Source: Muribaculaceae bacterium (lineage in GTDB: Bacteria > Bacteroidota > Bacteroidia > Bacteroidales > Muribaculaceae). From it: DNA of 64,000 nt. The translations under genes were made by a program, and so were the position numbers. Below the pieces are notes generated by a model that saw only the letters and a list, made by a program, of their open reading frames with translations, was not told the origin of the DNA and ran no database searches. This document shows positions 44,578 through 53,679 of the stretch, piece by piece. Every line of letters begins with the position of its first letter. Positions within the stretch are counted from its first letter, which is position 1. The stretch is from contig JAFYYI010000034.1 in assembly GCA_017557665.1 (NCBI GenBank), positions 124,001 to 188,000 of the forward strand. Direction: 5' to 3'.

Positions 44578-45885
44578 TCAGGTATTACTGAGCAAAAGTC
44601 TCTTGAATGCCGTGAAACCGTTGGGCATTTTCTTGACATGCATATCACCACCCAGGAACCGCACGAGTTGGCTCGGCAGTGGGACAGCCTGCCCCGTGAT
44701 GCCCTCCATGAGCGACTTGAGTTTTGCAGGATGGGCAGTGGCCAGGACTACACCCGTCTCTCCGGGCTGGAGATCCTCTTCCATTGCACGGTAAGCCACA
44801 GCGGTGTGCGGATCAAGCATGTAGGCCTCCTCGTTGTAGGTGCGCCTGATGGTTTCAATAATCTGATTATCGTCGTAGCTGTAAGCGTGAATGTGGTTGC
44901 AGATGTTCTCGTGTGAGCCCAACAATTCCACAATGCGTCCGAAGTTATTTGGACAGCCCGCGTCAAGTGCCGGTGCGATACTGTACTGTGTGGGCTTGGG
45001 TGTAAACTCCCCCGTCTTAACGTAATTGTAGAAGATATTGTTCTGGTTCTCGACGCTGACAAAACGCTTCACTGGCAGGCCCATGGCCTGAGCCATCAAT
45101 CCGCTGGCCAGATTGCCCAAATTAGAACAAGGCACAGCAAAGACCAGTTTGCTGCTATCGGCTTGCTGGCTGGACAACTGGGCGTAGGCCCAGAAGTAAT
45201 AGACCATCTGCGGCACGATGCGCGCATAGTTGATTGACATGGCACTGGTGAGGCGCATGGCATCGTTGAGTTCAGGATCCATGAAGGCATCCTCGACAAG
45301 CGACTTGCAGTCGTCAAACGAGCCGTTGACCTCGATGGCTGTGACATTGCCGCCAAGTGACGTAAACTGAGCCCGTTGAATGGCACTTACCGCTCCACGA
45401 GGATACAGCACATAGACGTTTACACCCGGCATGCGCCAGAAACTGTTAGCGACAGCACTGCCTGTATCACCACTCGTCGGCACCAGCACATTTAGCGTGC
45501 TCCACTCGGGATGACACTTGCGGTAATAGTCGAGCAGCCTGGCCATGAAACGTGTTCCCACGTCCTTGAAGGCCATCGTGGGGCCATGGAAGAGTTCCAG
45601 CACAAAGAGTCCTCTCGAGGTCTTGACCAAAGGGATGTCAAAATTGAAGGCATCAAAAACGATATCGTGCAACACATCAGCCGGAACCTCTCCATTAAGG
45701 GCAAACGAAGCGATGGCATAAGCCATCTCCTGTAGCGTCATCGCGTCCATGTTGCGCAAGAACGCCTTAGGCAGATGAGGCAGTTTCTCAGGCATGTACA
45801 GTCCACCGTCAGGAGCGAGTCCCTTGGTGACCGCCTGCTCCAGCGTTGCCTTGTGCTGATGATTATTAGTACTGTAATAAGGCAT
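44578..45885 (-). CDS. thrC: Threonine synthase
   Basis: PLP enzyme converting O-phosphohomoserine to threonine. 435 aa of the longer class: MPYYSTNN.HKATLEQAV at the start, PLP lysine in MAFKDVGTRFM (~112), VPTSGDTGSAVANSF (~150), and the C-terminal CNHIHAYSYDD segment. The aspartokinase gene is 23 bp upstream. Homoserine dehydrogenase and homoserine kinase are not in the window. Confidence 0.95.
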   Translation of the reverse strand: MPYYSTNNHQHKATLEQAVTKGLAPDGGLYMPEKLPHLPKAFLRNMDAMTLQEMAYAIASFALNGEVPADVLHDIVFDAFNFDIPLVKTSRGLFVLELFHGPTMAFKDVGTRFMARLLDYYRKCHPEWSTLNVLVPTSGDTGSAVANSFWRMPGVNVYVLYPRGAVSAIQRAQFTSLGGNVTAIEVNGSFDDCKSLVEDAFMDPELNDAMRLTSAMSINYARIVPQMVYYFWAYAQLSSQQADSSKLVFAVPCSNLGNLASGLMAQAMGLPVKRFVSVENQNNIFYNYVKTGEFTPKPTQYSIAPALDAGCPNNFGRIVELLGSHENICNHIHAYSYDDNQIIETIRRTYNEEAYMLDPHTAVAYRAMEEDLQPGETGVVLATAHPAKLKSLMEGITGQAVPLPSQLVRFLGGDMHVKKMPNGFTAFKRLLLSNT

Positions 45886-45908
45886 TAGTTTAAAGTCATA
45901 AGGAGCTG

Positions 45909-46802
45909 TTAACTATCGATAATAACAGTTCCCGGAGCACCGGGATTGAAGGTGTTCTTCACCCAAACGGGAATATGTTTCATGGCGACTGGCGCAATCG
46001 TGGGGGGATAAATGACCTTGGCTCCGGCATCACACATTTCCTGAGCCTGGGCATAAGTCATCGTCGGGATGACAGTGGCATCGGGGTGCGTGCGCGGATC
46101 GGCAGTCATGAAGCCGTCCACATCGGTCCAGATTTCCAAGGCCTCGGCATCAAGCAGCGTGGCGAGGATGGCGGCGGTGTAATCGCTGCCCCCACGTCCC
46201 AGATTTGTCACATCGCCCGTCTCCTTATCGCGCGATATGAACCCTTGAGCAACATGGACGCCATCATTGAGGTCAGCATAGTCGGCCTTGACTAACTTTT
46301 CGGTCTCTTCCCAGTCAAGAACGCGCCCAGTGCCGTCTTTCACCGTACGCATATAGTTGAGAGACAAGTGCGGCACGCCATCTTCAAACATGCCAGCCAC
46401 GATTGCCGACGACAGAATCTCACCATGAGCAACAATCGCGTCGCACACACGCTCAATCTCGTCAACCGGCATACGGGGATTGGTGGCAAGTGCCAGATAA
46501 TAAGGTTTCAGACTCTCGTCAATGAAACGGTCGATGGTCTTGTGCACCTCATCACGCATCGAGTCGATAACCACGCCATCGATGGCGTCATGATGGCGCT
46601 TGCGAGCTGCCTCGAGGGTATCAAGACACGATATGTCACGTTGCTGTGCCTGCTCGCACATCGCCAGCAGTTGATTGGTGAAGCCGCCCATTGCCGAGAC
46701 GACGACAAGCACGGGTTTATCCTCGGCTTGAACTATATTTTTCAGATTTTTCAGGCTCTCGATACTGCCGACCGAGGTGCCTCCAAATTTCATCACTTTC
46801 AT
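45909..46802 (-). CDS. Aspartokinase, catalytic domain only (no ACT domains)
   Basis: 297 aa. KFGGTSVGS at the start, GRGGSDYTAAILA (~208), WTDVDGFMTADPR (~232) and the end of the kinase domain WVKNTFNPGAPGTVI are all present, so it phosphorylates aspartate at the head of the Thr/Met/Lys/DAP pathway. The stop comes directly after the point where other aspartokinases begin their ACT regulatory pair, and only 23 bp separate it from thrC, so no ACT region is hidden by a frameshift. No homoserine dehydrogenase is fused, unlike the ThrA form common in Bacteroidetes. Confidence 0.9.
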   Translation of the reverse strand: MKVMKFGGTSVGSIESLKNLKNIVQAEDKPVLVVVSAMGGFTNQLLAMCEQAQQRDISCLDTLEAARKRHHDAIDGVVIDSMRDEVHKTIDRFIDESLKPYYLALATNPRMPVDEIERVCDAIVAHGEILSSAIVAGMFEDGVPHLSLNYMRTVKDGTGRVLDWEETEKLVKADYADLNDGVHVAQGFISRDKETGDVTNLGRGGSDYTAAILATLLDAEALEIWTDVDGFMTADPRTHPDATVIPTMTYAQAQEMCDAGAKVIYPPTIAPVAMKHIPVWVKNTFNPGAPGTVIIDS

Positions 46803-47039
46803 TGCTATCGAAACTATTTTTAGGGTGTTTTATTATATAACGTGAAAACAGGTGATTTATTAGAGGAAAAGAGAAATAAAAACGAGGTCTGGAGACATTG
46901 AGTCACCCACATGCTGCCATTCATCGGTGAGGTATCGTTTTATCATCCGTTTTCATGCGCTTAAACAGGATTATGTTGCCCACGTTGCCTGCAGTCAAAG
47001 CCAGGCGACATTCCATGATGAAAAAAAGAATGAATTCAT

Positions 47040-47070
47040 TTTGTTCTCCGCCCGACTTGCAGTACCTTTG
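47040..47070 (+). promoter_or_regulatory. Promoter of yqgE
   Basis: TTTG (47040-47043), 19 bp, TACCTTTG (47063-47070). The ATG is only 5 nt further. Confidence 0.82.
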
Positions 47071-47075
47071 TAGCG

Positions 47076-47681
47076 ATGAACGATTGGGATCAGGACATAT
47101 ATCACCTTAATGACGAGCAGCCTCAGCCCAAGCGAGGCTCGCTGTTGGTGGCCAAACCTACGGTGGGCGACTTTTTCTTTAAGAAGTCGCTTGTGCTCAT
47201 TGTCGACCCCGACGAGGGTGAAGGAGCGATGGGCGTTGTTGTGAACCATTACACCGGCTACAACCTGCGTGACATCATGCCCGAGATCGAGACACTGGAA
47301 GAGATTCCGCTGTTTCTGGGCGGACCTGTTGGTCCACAGATGCTGTTTTACATCCACACACTGGGTCCTGAAGTGGTTCCGGAATCCCTAGATATGGGCG
47401 GCGGTGTGTGGTTCGGCGGCGACTTCGAAGCCATCAAGCGTTATGTTGAGCTGGGAGCGCCCGTCGAGGGACGCATCAAGTTCATCTTGGGATACAGCGG
47501 TTGGGAGAAGGACCAGATTGCCAGTGAGCTCGAACGTCATGACTGGGCCGTACTCGACAATGGCGGCCGTAACCTGCTCATGGGTGCGGGCGATGACAAC
47601 CAGTGGCGAGACGCCGTGATGCGTTTCGGCGACCGTTACCAACTGTGGCTCAACATGCCTAGCGATCCCAGCTTCAATTAG
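47076..47681 (+). CDS. YqgE/AlgH family protein
   Basis: 201 aa, cytosolic. GSLLVAKPTVGDFFF at the start, VVNHYTGY, LFLGGPVG, then FILGYSGWEKDQIASEL are the landmarks of the YqgE/AlgH (DUF179) family. Its molecular role is not settled. ATG 47076 is fixed by the promoter box 5 nt upstream; the mRNA is predicted to have almost no leader. A pantothenate kinase gene follows after 52 bp. Confidence 0.92.
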   Translation: MNDWDQDIYHLNDEQPQPKRGSLLVAKPTVGDFFFKKSLVLIVDPDEGEGAMGVVVNHYTGYNLRDIMPEIETLEEIPLFLGGPVGPQMLFYIHTLGPEVVPESLDMGGGVWFGGDFEAIKRYVELGAPVEGRIKFILGYSGWEKDQIASELERHDWAVLDNGGRNLLMGAGDDNQWRDAVMRFGDRYQLWLNMPSDPSFN

Positions 47682-47733
47682 TTAGTGTCCTGTAACTAAT
47701 TGACCAATAGTGAAATTATCAACTGACAACAAT

Positions 47734-48573
47734 ATGAGTCTAGTTATCGGCATTGACGTGGGTGGCAGCACCACCAAGATTGTAGGCCTGGAGAACGGCA
47801 ATAGCATCAAGTCACCCATGAACATCACCGCCAACGACCCTATCACATCGTTGTTCGGGGCATTTGGCAAATACCTTTATGACAACGGCATCTCACTTGA
47901 CGAGGTGGACCACGTCATGCTCACCGGCGTGGGCGCCAGTCGCGTTTCGACACCCATCTACGGCCTGCCGACAACCCATGTCGACGAGTTCCAGGCCGAC
48001 GGCTTGGGAGCGCGTTTTGCCAGCGGCTTGGAGCGTCTCATCGTCGTGTCGATGGGAACCGGCACCACACTGGTGCGCGTCGACGGCGACACCATCAACC
48101 ACATCGGCGGTATCTCTATGGGTGGCGGCACGCTTCAAGGCTTGTCTCACCTGCTGCTGAAGACCACCGACATCGGCGAGGTGGTAGAGATGGCGACCCA
48201 CGGTGACACGTCCCACGTGAACCTTCATATCAAGGACATCAGCAACGGCGACATCGAGGGTCTTCCCATGCATGCCACCGCATCGCTGTTCGGCAAGGCC
48301 GTGAGCGGCAATGCTAATGACCAAGACATCGCCAAGGGATTGATTTACATGGTGCTGGAAACCATTGGCTCGTGTGCTGTCCTATCACAGGTCAACAGTG
48401 ATTTCAAGGACTTTGTGCTCATCGGCAACATGACACGTCTGCCCGAATGCCGGGTTGTTTTCCCGATGATGGAAAACCTGTATGGCGTGAGGTTTCACAT
48501 TCCAGAACACGCACGCTACTGCACCGCCCTGGGAGCCGCCTTGTCCTATCACCAAAATACGAAAAAGGGCTAA
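47734..48573 (+). CDS. coaW: Type II pantothenate kinase
   Basis: 279 aa from ATG 47734. ASKHA-fold kinase: IGIDVGGSTTKIVG (phosphate-1 loop), VSMGTGTTLVRVD (~110) and ISMGGGTLQGLSHLL (~128) follow the pattern of the Staphylococcus-type (type II) enzyme, which makes 4'-phosphopantothenate, the first step to coenzyme A. ATG 47710 would add eight residues before the glycine-rich strand and is less likely. GT2, GNAT and acyltransferase genes follow closely. Confidence 0.87.
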   Translation: MSLVIGIDVGGSTTKIVGLENGNSIKSPMNITANDPITSLFGAFGKYLYDNGISLDEVDHVMLTGVGASRVSTPIYGLPTTHVDEFQADGLGARFASGLERLIVVSMGTGTTLVRVDGDTINHIGGISMGGGTLQGLSHLLLKTTDIGEVVEMATHGDTSHVNLHIKDISNGDIEGLPMHATASLFGKAVSGNANDQDIAKGLIYMVLETIGSCAVLSQVNSDFKDFVLIGNMTRLPECRVVFPMMENLYGVRFHIPEHARYCTALGAALSYHQNTKKG

Positions 48574-48590
48574 TTGTCCGTTAAATTAAT

Positions 48591-49712
48591 ATGGAACTGA
48601 CTTTCGTCATCGTCAATTACCGCGTGAAGTACTTGCTGGAGCAGACCTTGCGCTCGGTGGAGCAGGCCATGCAAGGCATGACAGGCGAGGTTATCGTCGT
48701 CGATAACCTGTCGGGCGATGACAGCATCGCTTTTTCCCGTGAACGCCATCCCCAGGTAATTTACATCGAGAATCAAGAGAATGTGGGTTTCGCTCGAGCC
48801 AATAATCAGGCTATCATGCAAGCCCGTGGCGAGTATACGCTCATCCTCAACCCCGACACCATCATCACTACCCGCTGCCTGCAAGACGGCATCGCCTGGA
48901 TGCAATCTCATCCCAAATGCGGCGCCATCGGTGCCCGGATGATGGACGGCAACGGCGTGTTCCTACCTGAGAGCAAGCGTGCCTTCCCCACCCCGTGGGT
49001 GTCGTTCTGCAAGATTTTCGGTCTATCCAAGTTATTCCCGCGCTCACCATTGTTTGCCAAGTACCACCTTCGCTACTTGAGTGACCAGGAGCCGCAATGC
49101 ATCGACATCCTGTCGGGCGCCTATATGCTGTGCCGCACAGCCGTGCTTCAACAACTGGGTGGCTTTGACGAGGACTTTTTCATGTATGGCGAAGACATTG
49201 ACCTGAGCTACCGCATTGTCAAAGCCGGTTATGAGAACTGGTTTCTGCCCACACCGATGGTACACTACAAGGGCGAGAGCACACACAAGGACTCGATGCG
49301 CTATGTGCGTGTGTTCTATGACGCGATGCTCATCTTCTACCGCAAGCATTTCCCGCGTTTCAACGTCATCTTCTACCCCTTCGTGAAGCTGGGCGTGCTG
49401 GTGCGTGCCTCCATGGCGATGGCCAAGCGCCTCATCAAGCGTTTGTTGCCCACCGGCAGCAAGTCTCCCAGCGAATCGTGGCCTTGGGTCATCATCAGTG
49501 AACATGCCGATGAGGTGGCCAAGCGCGCCGACATCGGTGAATTCAAAGAGAGTATTCCGGCTGCAGGTAACTACAATGTGCTTGTCGACGACGGTTGCCG
49601 CTCTTGTGACCAAGTGGTTGACTATATCAAGGCCCATGGCGGGACCGAGCGCCTGGCATTCCATATCTTTGCCGACCGTCACGGCGTCGTCATTTCACCC
49701 AAAATGTCATGA
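48591..49712 (+). CDS. Glycosyltransferase family 2 (rhamnosyltransferase-like)
   Basis: 373 aa. TFVIVNYRVKYLLEQTLRSV opens the GT-A domain. LILNPDTIIT carries the metal-site acidic residue, and LGGFDEDFFMYGEDIDLSYRI (~190) is the acceptor-side ED motif of the WbbL/rhamnosyl-like branch. A C-terminal ~120 residues after a basic, hydrophobic segment are an extension of unknown role. The stop overlaps the next start (ATGA). Confidence 0.88.
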   Translation: MELTFVIVNYRVKYLLEQTLRSVEQAMQGMTGEVIVVDNLSGDDSIAFSRERHPQVIYIENQENVGFARANNQAIMQARGEYTLILNPDTIITTRCLQDGIAWMQSHPKCGAIGARMMDGNGVFLPESKRAFPTPWVSFCKIFGLSKLFPRSPLFAKYHLRYLSDQEPQCIDILSGAYMLCRTAVLQQLGGFDEDFFMYGEDIDLSYRIVKAGYENWFLPTPMVHYKGESTHKDSMRYVRVFYDAMLIFYRKHFPRFNVIFYPFVKLGVLVRASMAMAKRLIKRLLPTGSKSPSESWPWVIISEHADEVAKRADIGEFKESIPAAGNYNVLVDDGCRSCDQVVDYIKAHGGTERLAFHIFADRHGVVISPKMS

Positions 49713-50239
49713 GTATGAACACGATGATGAAAAATGATAATATCGCGCTCAGGCCCTTAGAGCCGACCGACCTTGACACGCTCTATCACTGGGAGAATGA
49801 CTGCGCATTGTGGGTGGTGAGCGACACCGTGGCTCCTTATTCCCGAGCCGCCCTGTGGCAGTATCTGGAAGCCTACACAGGAGACATCTATGCCCAGCGG
49901 CAACTGCGACTGATGATCACGCTGGCCAGCGACAGCACACCCGTGGGCACAATCGATTTCCTGAATTTCGACCCATTGAACAACCGCGCCGAACTCGGCC
50001 TGTTCATTGACAGCAGTCACCGAGGCATGGGCTTGGGTCGCCAGGCCCTGGAATTGCTCACCGACTATGCCCGAGAGCACATTGGACTGCGCCAATTGTA
50101 TGTGTACATCGCCCTTGACAACGAGGTGTGCCTGAAGCTGTTCGACAGTTATGGCTATCGGCGCGTGGGCATCATCAAGTCATGGGTAAAACGTGGTAAC
50201 ACCTACCATGACGTGGTTTTATTACAAATGATACTTTAA
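49709..50239 (+). CDS. GNAT family N-acetyltransferase (RimJ/RimL-like)
   Basis: 176 aa. IALRPLEPTDLDTLYHWEND is the usual RimL-type opening, and ELGLFIDSSHRGMGLGRQAL (~100) is the acetyl-CoA-binding loop (R-G-M-G-L-G). It acetylates an amine on a protein, sugar or small molecule. The overlap with the GT2 gene suggests coupling and possibly a shared glycan target. ATGs at 49709, 49715 and 49724 are alternatives; the first gives the overlap. Confidence 0.87.
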   Translation: MSMNTMMKNDNIALRPLEPTDLDTLYHWENDCALWVVSDTVAPYSRAALWQYLEAYTGDIYAQRQLRLMITLASDSTPVGTIDFLNFDPLNNRAELGLFIDSSHRGMGLGRQALELLTDYAREHIGLRQLYVYIALDNEVCLKLFDSYGYRRVGIIKSWVKRGNTYHDVVLLQMIL

Positions 50240-50248
50240 CCTATCTCT

Positions 50249-51289
50249 ATGGCTCGTGACAACCGCATAGACACGCTGAAGGGACTGCTGATTATTCTTG
50301 TGGTTCTGGGGCACGTCATCACCGCGCTGGATAATGTCAACAGAATCAACCACGCCGTGATGGGAATGATCTATGTGTTCCACATGCCGCTGTTCATCCT
50401 CATCTCGGGCTACCTGACTAAATCCCCCGAAAGTCAAACTCCGCGCGAGATGTGGCAAGGTGTGCTCAAGATTTTCATCACGGTGATCGTCTTCCAGGTG
50501 TTGAGCAGCATCATTTCATCGACAGGCAGTACCGTGGCATGGGTTTGGGCAAGCAGTGACAGTTCCTCGTCGGTGCCCGAGAACACGTCTTGGTTATCTT
50601 ACTTCGGTGGCCGCTTTCTCAAGGCCATGACCATCTTCCCCTACGGCATCCTGTGGTACATCATGAGCCTTATCTACTGGAGGGTATTGCTCTATTACAC
50701 CCCCAAGCCGCTGCTGAAGAATCCCATCCTCTACCTGGGCATCGCACTGGCCGTGTCGTTGTTGTGCGGCCTCACCCATCTGGGTAAATTCCTGACGATA
50801 CAGCGTACACTCAATTTCTATGTCTTCTTCCTGCTGGGCTACTATTACAGGCAAGGCGTCCTCAACAATCGCTGGTGGCATGCCAACGTCCTGCATGGCG
50901 CTGTTGCGGTCGTGCTGCTGCCCATCATTTTCATACTCTATCCCCATTGCGGCAATGTGCTGAATGGCGCCGACCATTATGAACTGAGCGGCCTTCCTCA
51001 AAAAGCGATGATACTGGCTTGCTCCATTGCCATGTCACTGCTGGTGTTCAATCTTGTCAGGGATGTCAAGTGCTTGCGCCCCATCGGCAAGGACAGCTTG
51101 TTCTATTACCTGTTCCATATTTATCTGGTCAATGACATTCTGGTGACGTTTGTGCAGATATTCCACTGGCCCACTTCACTGCCGTTCATCCTGCTGTACA
51201 CAACAGTCATCATGGGCGTGTTGATTCTCATGACCAAAGTACCGTTCTTCTGGTGGTTGATACACCCCACCAATCCGTTTAAACGCTGA
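50249..51289 (+). CDS. Acyltransferase 3 family membrane protein
   Basis: 346 aa, about ten hydrophobic helices. RIDTLKGLLIILVVLGHVI is the family's N-terminal motif with the catalytic His, followed by FHMPLFILISGY. Members O-acetylate or otherwise acylate cell-surface sugars (for example OafA, and oligosaccharide-modifying proteins). It is 9 bp after the GNAT gene, so with GT2 it may form a surface-glycan modification unit. Confidence 0.92.
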   Translation: MARDNRIDTLKGLLIILVVLGHVITALDNVNRINHAVMGMIYVFHMPLFILISGYLTKSPESQTPREMWQGVLKIFITVIVFQVLSSIISSTGSTVAWVWASSDSSSSVPENTSWLSYFGGRFLKAMTIFPYGILWYIMSLIYWRVLLYYTPKPLLKNPILYLGIALAVSLLCGLTHLGKFLTIQRTLNFYVFFLLGYYYRQGVLNNRWWHANVLHGAVAVVLLPIIFILYPHCGNVLNGADHYELSGLPQKAMILACSIAMSLLVFNLVRDVKCLRPIGKDSLFYYLFHIYLVNDILVTFVQIFHWPTSLPFILLYTTVIMGVLILMTKVPFFWWLIHPTNPFKR

Positions 51290-51329
51290 GAAGAACTCCC
51301 TTACCGTTCACTGTTTAACGTTCTATCAC

Positions 51330-51370
51330 AAAAAAGATTGAGATTTCCCGAAACTCAGGAAACCCCAATC
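51330..51370 (-). terminator. Terminator of the thioredoxin-like gene
   Basis: - strand 13-bp stem with two G-U pairs (51336-51370) followed by six T (51330-51335), 47 nt after the stop at 51417. Confidence 0.85.
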
Positions 51371-51416
51371 CACATAAGACCATACTCTTTCGATCTCTTA
51401 TTAACTTACTTGAAAC

Positions 51417-51899
51417 TTACTTGATTTTAGCCAGTGTCTGTTCGTCAGGATCAATGGCGACAATCTTGCCCTGGGCATCGATCAGGAACGAATGATATCC
51501 GTTCTCGAGTCGCCAGCTCCTGATGATGTCGTCCTGCACCTCGGTTGACGTGCTGAACTGTGCCGAGCGGTCAAGGTTATCAATTGTCACGATGCTGTTG
51601 AAAACGGACTGATTGCGGTCCATGTTCACCGAGACGTGGGTATAGGTCACCCCATCCTGACGAGAAAGGCGGTCATAACGCATATTCTCCAGACGGGAAA
51701 CGGCATCGGCCGATGACCAGAAGGTGAGCAGGATGTTCTCGCCACGATGCTGCTGAAGCGGTGACAGGCCATTGTTATTGTCCAGGATAAGAGCAGGAGT
51801 CTTATACCCGATGCGGCTATCGGCAGGAGCCGAATAGTAAGCCGAAGTGAACAAGGTGAGCAACCCCACAACAGCAATCGCTAAAAACGTCTTATTCAT
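51417..51899 (-). CDS. TlpA/thioredoxin-like exported protein lacking the CXXC motif
   Basis: 160 aa with an uncleaved or cleavable N-terminal hydrophobic segment. GYKTPALIL..NNGLSPLQQHRGENILLTFWSSADA follows the TlpA/AhpC order, but where C-x-x-C should be there is SSADA. YHSFLIDAQGKIVAIDP is the cis-Pro/beta-hairpin end of the fold. It is probably redox-inactive and may be a binding or chaperone-like relative. TAATTTTG at 52014-52021 gives a leader of ~110 nt. Confidence 0.72.
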   Translation of the reverse strand: MNKTFLAIAVVGLLTLFTSAYYSAPADSRIGYKTPALILDNNNGLSPLQQHRGENILLTFWSSADAVSRLENMRYDRLSRQDGVTYTHVSVNMDRNQSVFNSIVTIDNLDRSAQFSTSTEVQDDIIRSWRLENGYHSFLIDAQGKIVAIDPDEQTLAKIK

Positions 51900-52013
51900 T
51901 CATTCACTGTTTCGTTTCACATTCAGAGTGTTACACATCAGGGCAAACCCATCGTTCCACTCTTGTTGATTCTTCACATACCCAACAGACCCTAACGATT
52001 TCCATTGGGTCTG

Positions 52014-52043
52014 CAAAATTAATCAAAAAAAGTTATTAACAAG
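52014..52043 (-). promoter_or_regulatory. Promoter of the thioredoxin-like gene
   Basis: - strand: CTTG (52040-52043), 18 bp, TAATTTTG (52014-52021). The spacer is one or two bp short of the usual length. Confidence 0.5.
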
Positions 52044-52099
52044 TAAATAATGACAAAAAAGTGCGGTTTTTGGCCTGAAATAACCCCTTTTAGACCAAT

Positions 52100-52135
52100 A
52101 ATCCTCAGGTTTCCGGCATTCCGGACCTGAGGATT
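52100..52135 (-). terminator. Hairpin after the DUF4836 gene
   Basis: AATCCTCAGGT/ACCTGAGGATT, 11 bp, 28 nt after the stop. No strong T-tract. Confidence 0.6.
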
Positions 52136-52162
52136 GATGGTCTAATGGATTGGAGGCAAGCC

Positions 52163-53632
52163 TTATTCAGTCTGCTCTTGCAGTTTCACAAAGAAGGTAA
52201 GAGCATCCAGCGGATTCAGCTTCTTACCGTTTTCAGTAACCCAAAATTTGGTCTCACCGTTCTTCATGTCCTTACTGTCCATAGTCATCTGCATCTGCAT
52301 ATTATCGACCTTGCTGGTGAAGTAGAAGGCCATGACCGAGTTGGAGAAGAGTGACTTCACGTCATCGGCATTGCTCATAGTTGTTGTGTTATCTGTTGAG
52401 GAAAACTTGAAATAGATAACTTTATCCTTGAAACCAAGCGTCATCTTGGGGTCGGAAGGAGACTGTGAGATCACATACTCGTCACCATTACGCGTCATCA
52501 TCTCAGCAAATGGAAGCGATTCGATAAAAGTGGGCACCTGATTGGCCTTGTCACACTTCATCGCGAGCACGACATTGGCTTTTTCAGGATTTAGTTCATC
52601 GGCGGCAAAACCAACCACAATTGGTCCGTTGATCGATTTGAAGACATCAACAATTTTAGCGAATTCAGGATCGCCCTGAGCTTGATCCAGGAATTTCTTC
52701 ACCATATCCATTTCGGCAACCTTCTCACCGTTGAGACTGACGCTGAAGACAGCGGTATTATTGGCAGTTGGCATCATGGTGAGCAGGTCGGCATCAGGCT
52801 TTGCCTGCACCATCTCGACCAATTTCTCATAGTCGCTATTCTTACCGAAGTTGTTCTCACACTTGATAGTCCACTCGTTGCCGGCAAGGCTCAGATGCAA
52901 GGCCGTGCTCTGCACATCAAAAATGTCAAACGCCGTGCCGAATGCCATTGATTCAGGTCCATTGAGATTCTCGGCTTGCTTTGATGCAAATTTCTTGAAC
53001 TTGTTGGAATTCACATAGATGTTGACGTCGTAATCGCCATCGAGGGCTTTGACAATTTCTTCCTTTTTCGTCATGTTGTTATCTGTCGAAATCAAGGAGA
53101 GCAATTTCTTCTCGGGATTCTCGGACATAGATGTGGTGATGCACAGGATATCATCCTTTAAAGCGAAGAAAAAACCTTCCTCATTCGTGGCAGTCTTCAT
53201 GCCATCCTTCTCGGAGAAAGTAGCCTTCAGCTTGTCCTTAAAGAAAGCCGTCAGTTTCTTATCATCCTTGACAGGGAAGAGAGCGACAAAATCGAAATCT
53301 TCGGAATTTTCACTGATGGCATTGTCGGGAACAAATAAATAGAAGCATTGAGTCAGGTCAATGCCCGAGTTCTGGAGCGCGACCATATCATCTTCCATTT
53401 CCTTGGTTTCGGCGGCATTCTCAGCCATCAACTGCTTGAATTTTGGAGGCAATGTCACCTTGCCGCCTTTCACTTCGATGCCCGAGTGCTCAATGAGTTG
53501 GGGCACATCAACTTTCATCACAAGAAGAGCGTCGGCCGGAATCTGGCTTTCGATCTTGTCCTCAACTTTGCTACATGATGACACCATCATGAGCATCACT
53601 ACCGAAATAAATAGATACTTAACAAACTTCAT
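52163..53632 (-). CDS. DUF4836 family lipoprotein
   Basis: 489 aa with a lipobox (VSSC, Cys20). IPADALLVMKVDVPQLIEHSGI followed by several repeats of a beta-rich fold and an EF-poor, Lys-rich sequence matches DUF4836, a Bacteroidetes-specific envelope family of unknown function. Own promoter at 53680-53710, divergent from the small lipoprotein gene at 53823. Confidence 0.83.
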   Translation of the reverse strand: MKFVKYLFISVVMLMMVSSCSKVEDKIESQIPADALLVMKVDVPQLIEHSGIEVKGGKVTLPPKFKQLMAENAAETKEMEDDMVALQNSGIDLTQCFYLFVPDNAISENSEDFDFVALFPVKDDKKLTAFFKDKLKATFSEKDGMKTATNEEGFFFALKDDILCITTSMSENPEKKLLSLISTDNNMTKKEEIVKALDGDYDVNIYVNSNKFKKFASKQAENLNGPESMAFGTAFDIFDVQSTALHLSLAGNEWTIKCENNFGKNSDYEKLVEMVQAKPDADLLTMMPTANNTAVFSVSLNGEKVAEMDMVKKFLDQAQGDPEFAKIVDVFKSINGPIVVGFAADELNPEKANVVLAMKCDKANQVPTFIESLPFAEMMTRNGDEYVISQSPSDPKMTLGFKDKVIYFKFSSTDNTTTMSNADDVKSLFSNSVMAFYFTSKVDNMQMQMTMDSKDMKNGETKFWVTENGKKLNPLDALTFFVKLQEQTE

Positions 53633-53679
53633 AATGACTCTTTTTTATAATTATTAGTGTTTCATCAATTCACGTTGCG

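Noticed and set aside
45860..45911. Frameshift hiding ACT domains of the aspartokinase
   Set aside because: Only 23 bp lie between the aspartokinase stop and thrC start, so there is no room for ACT domains in any frame.
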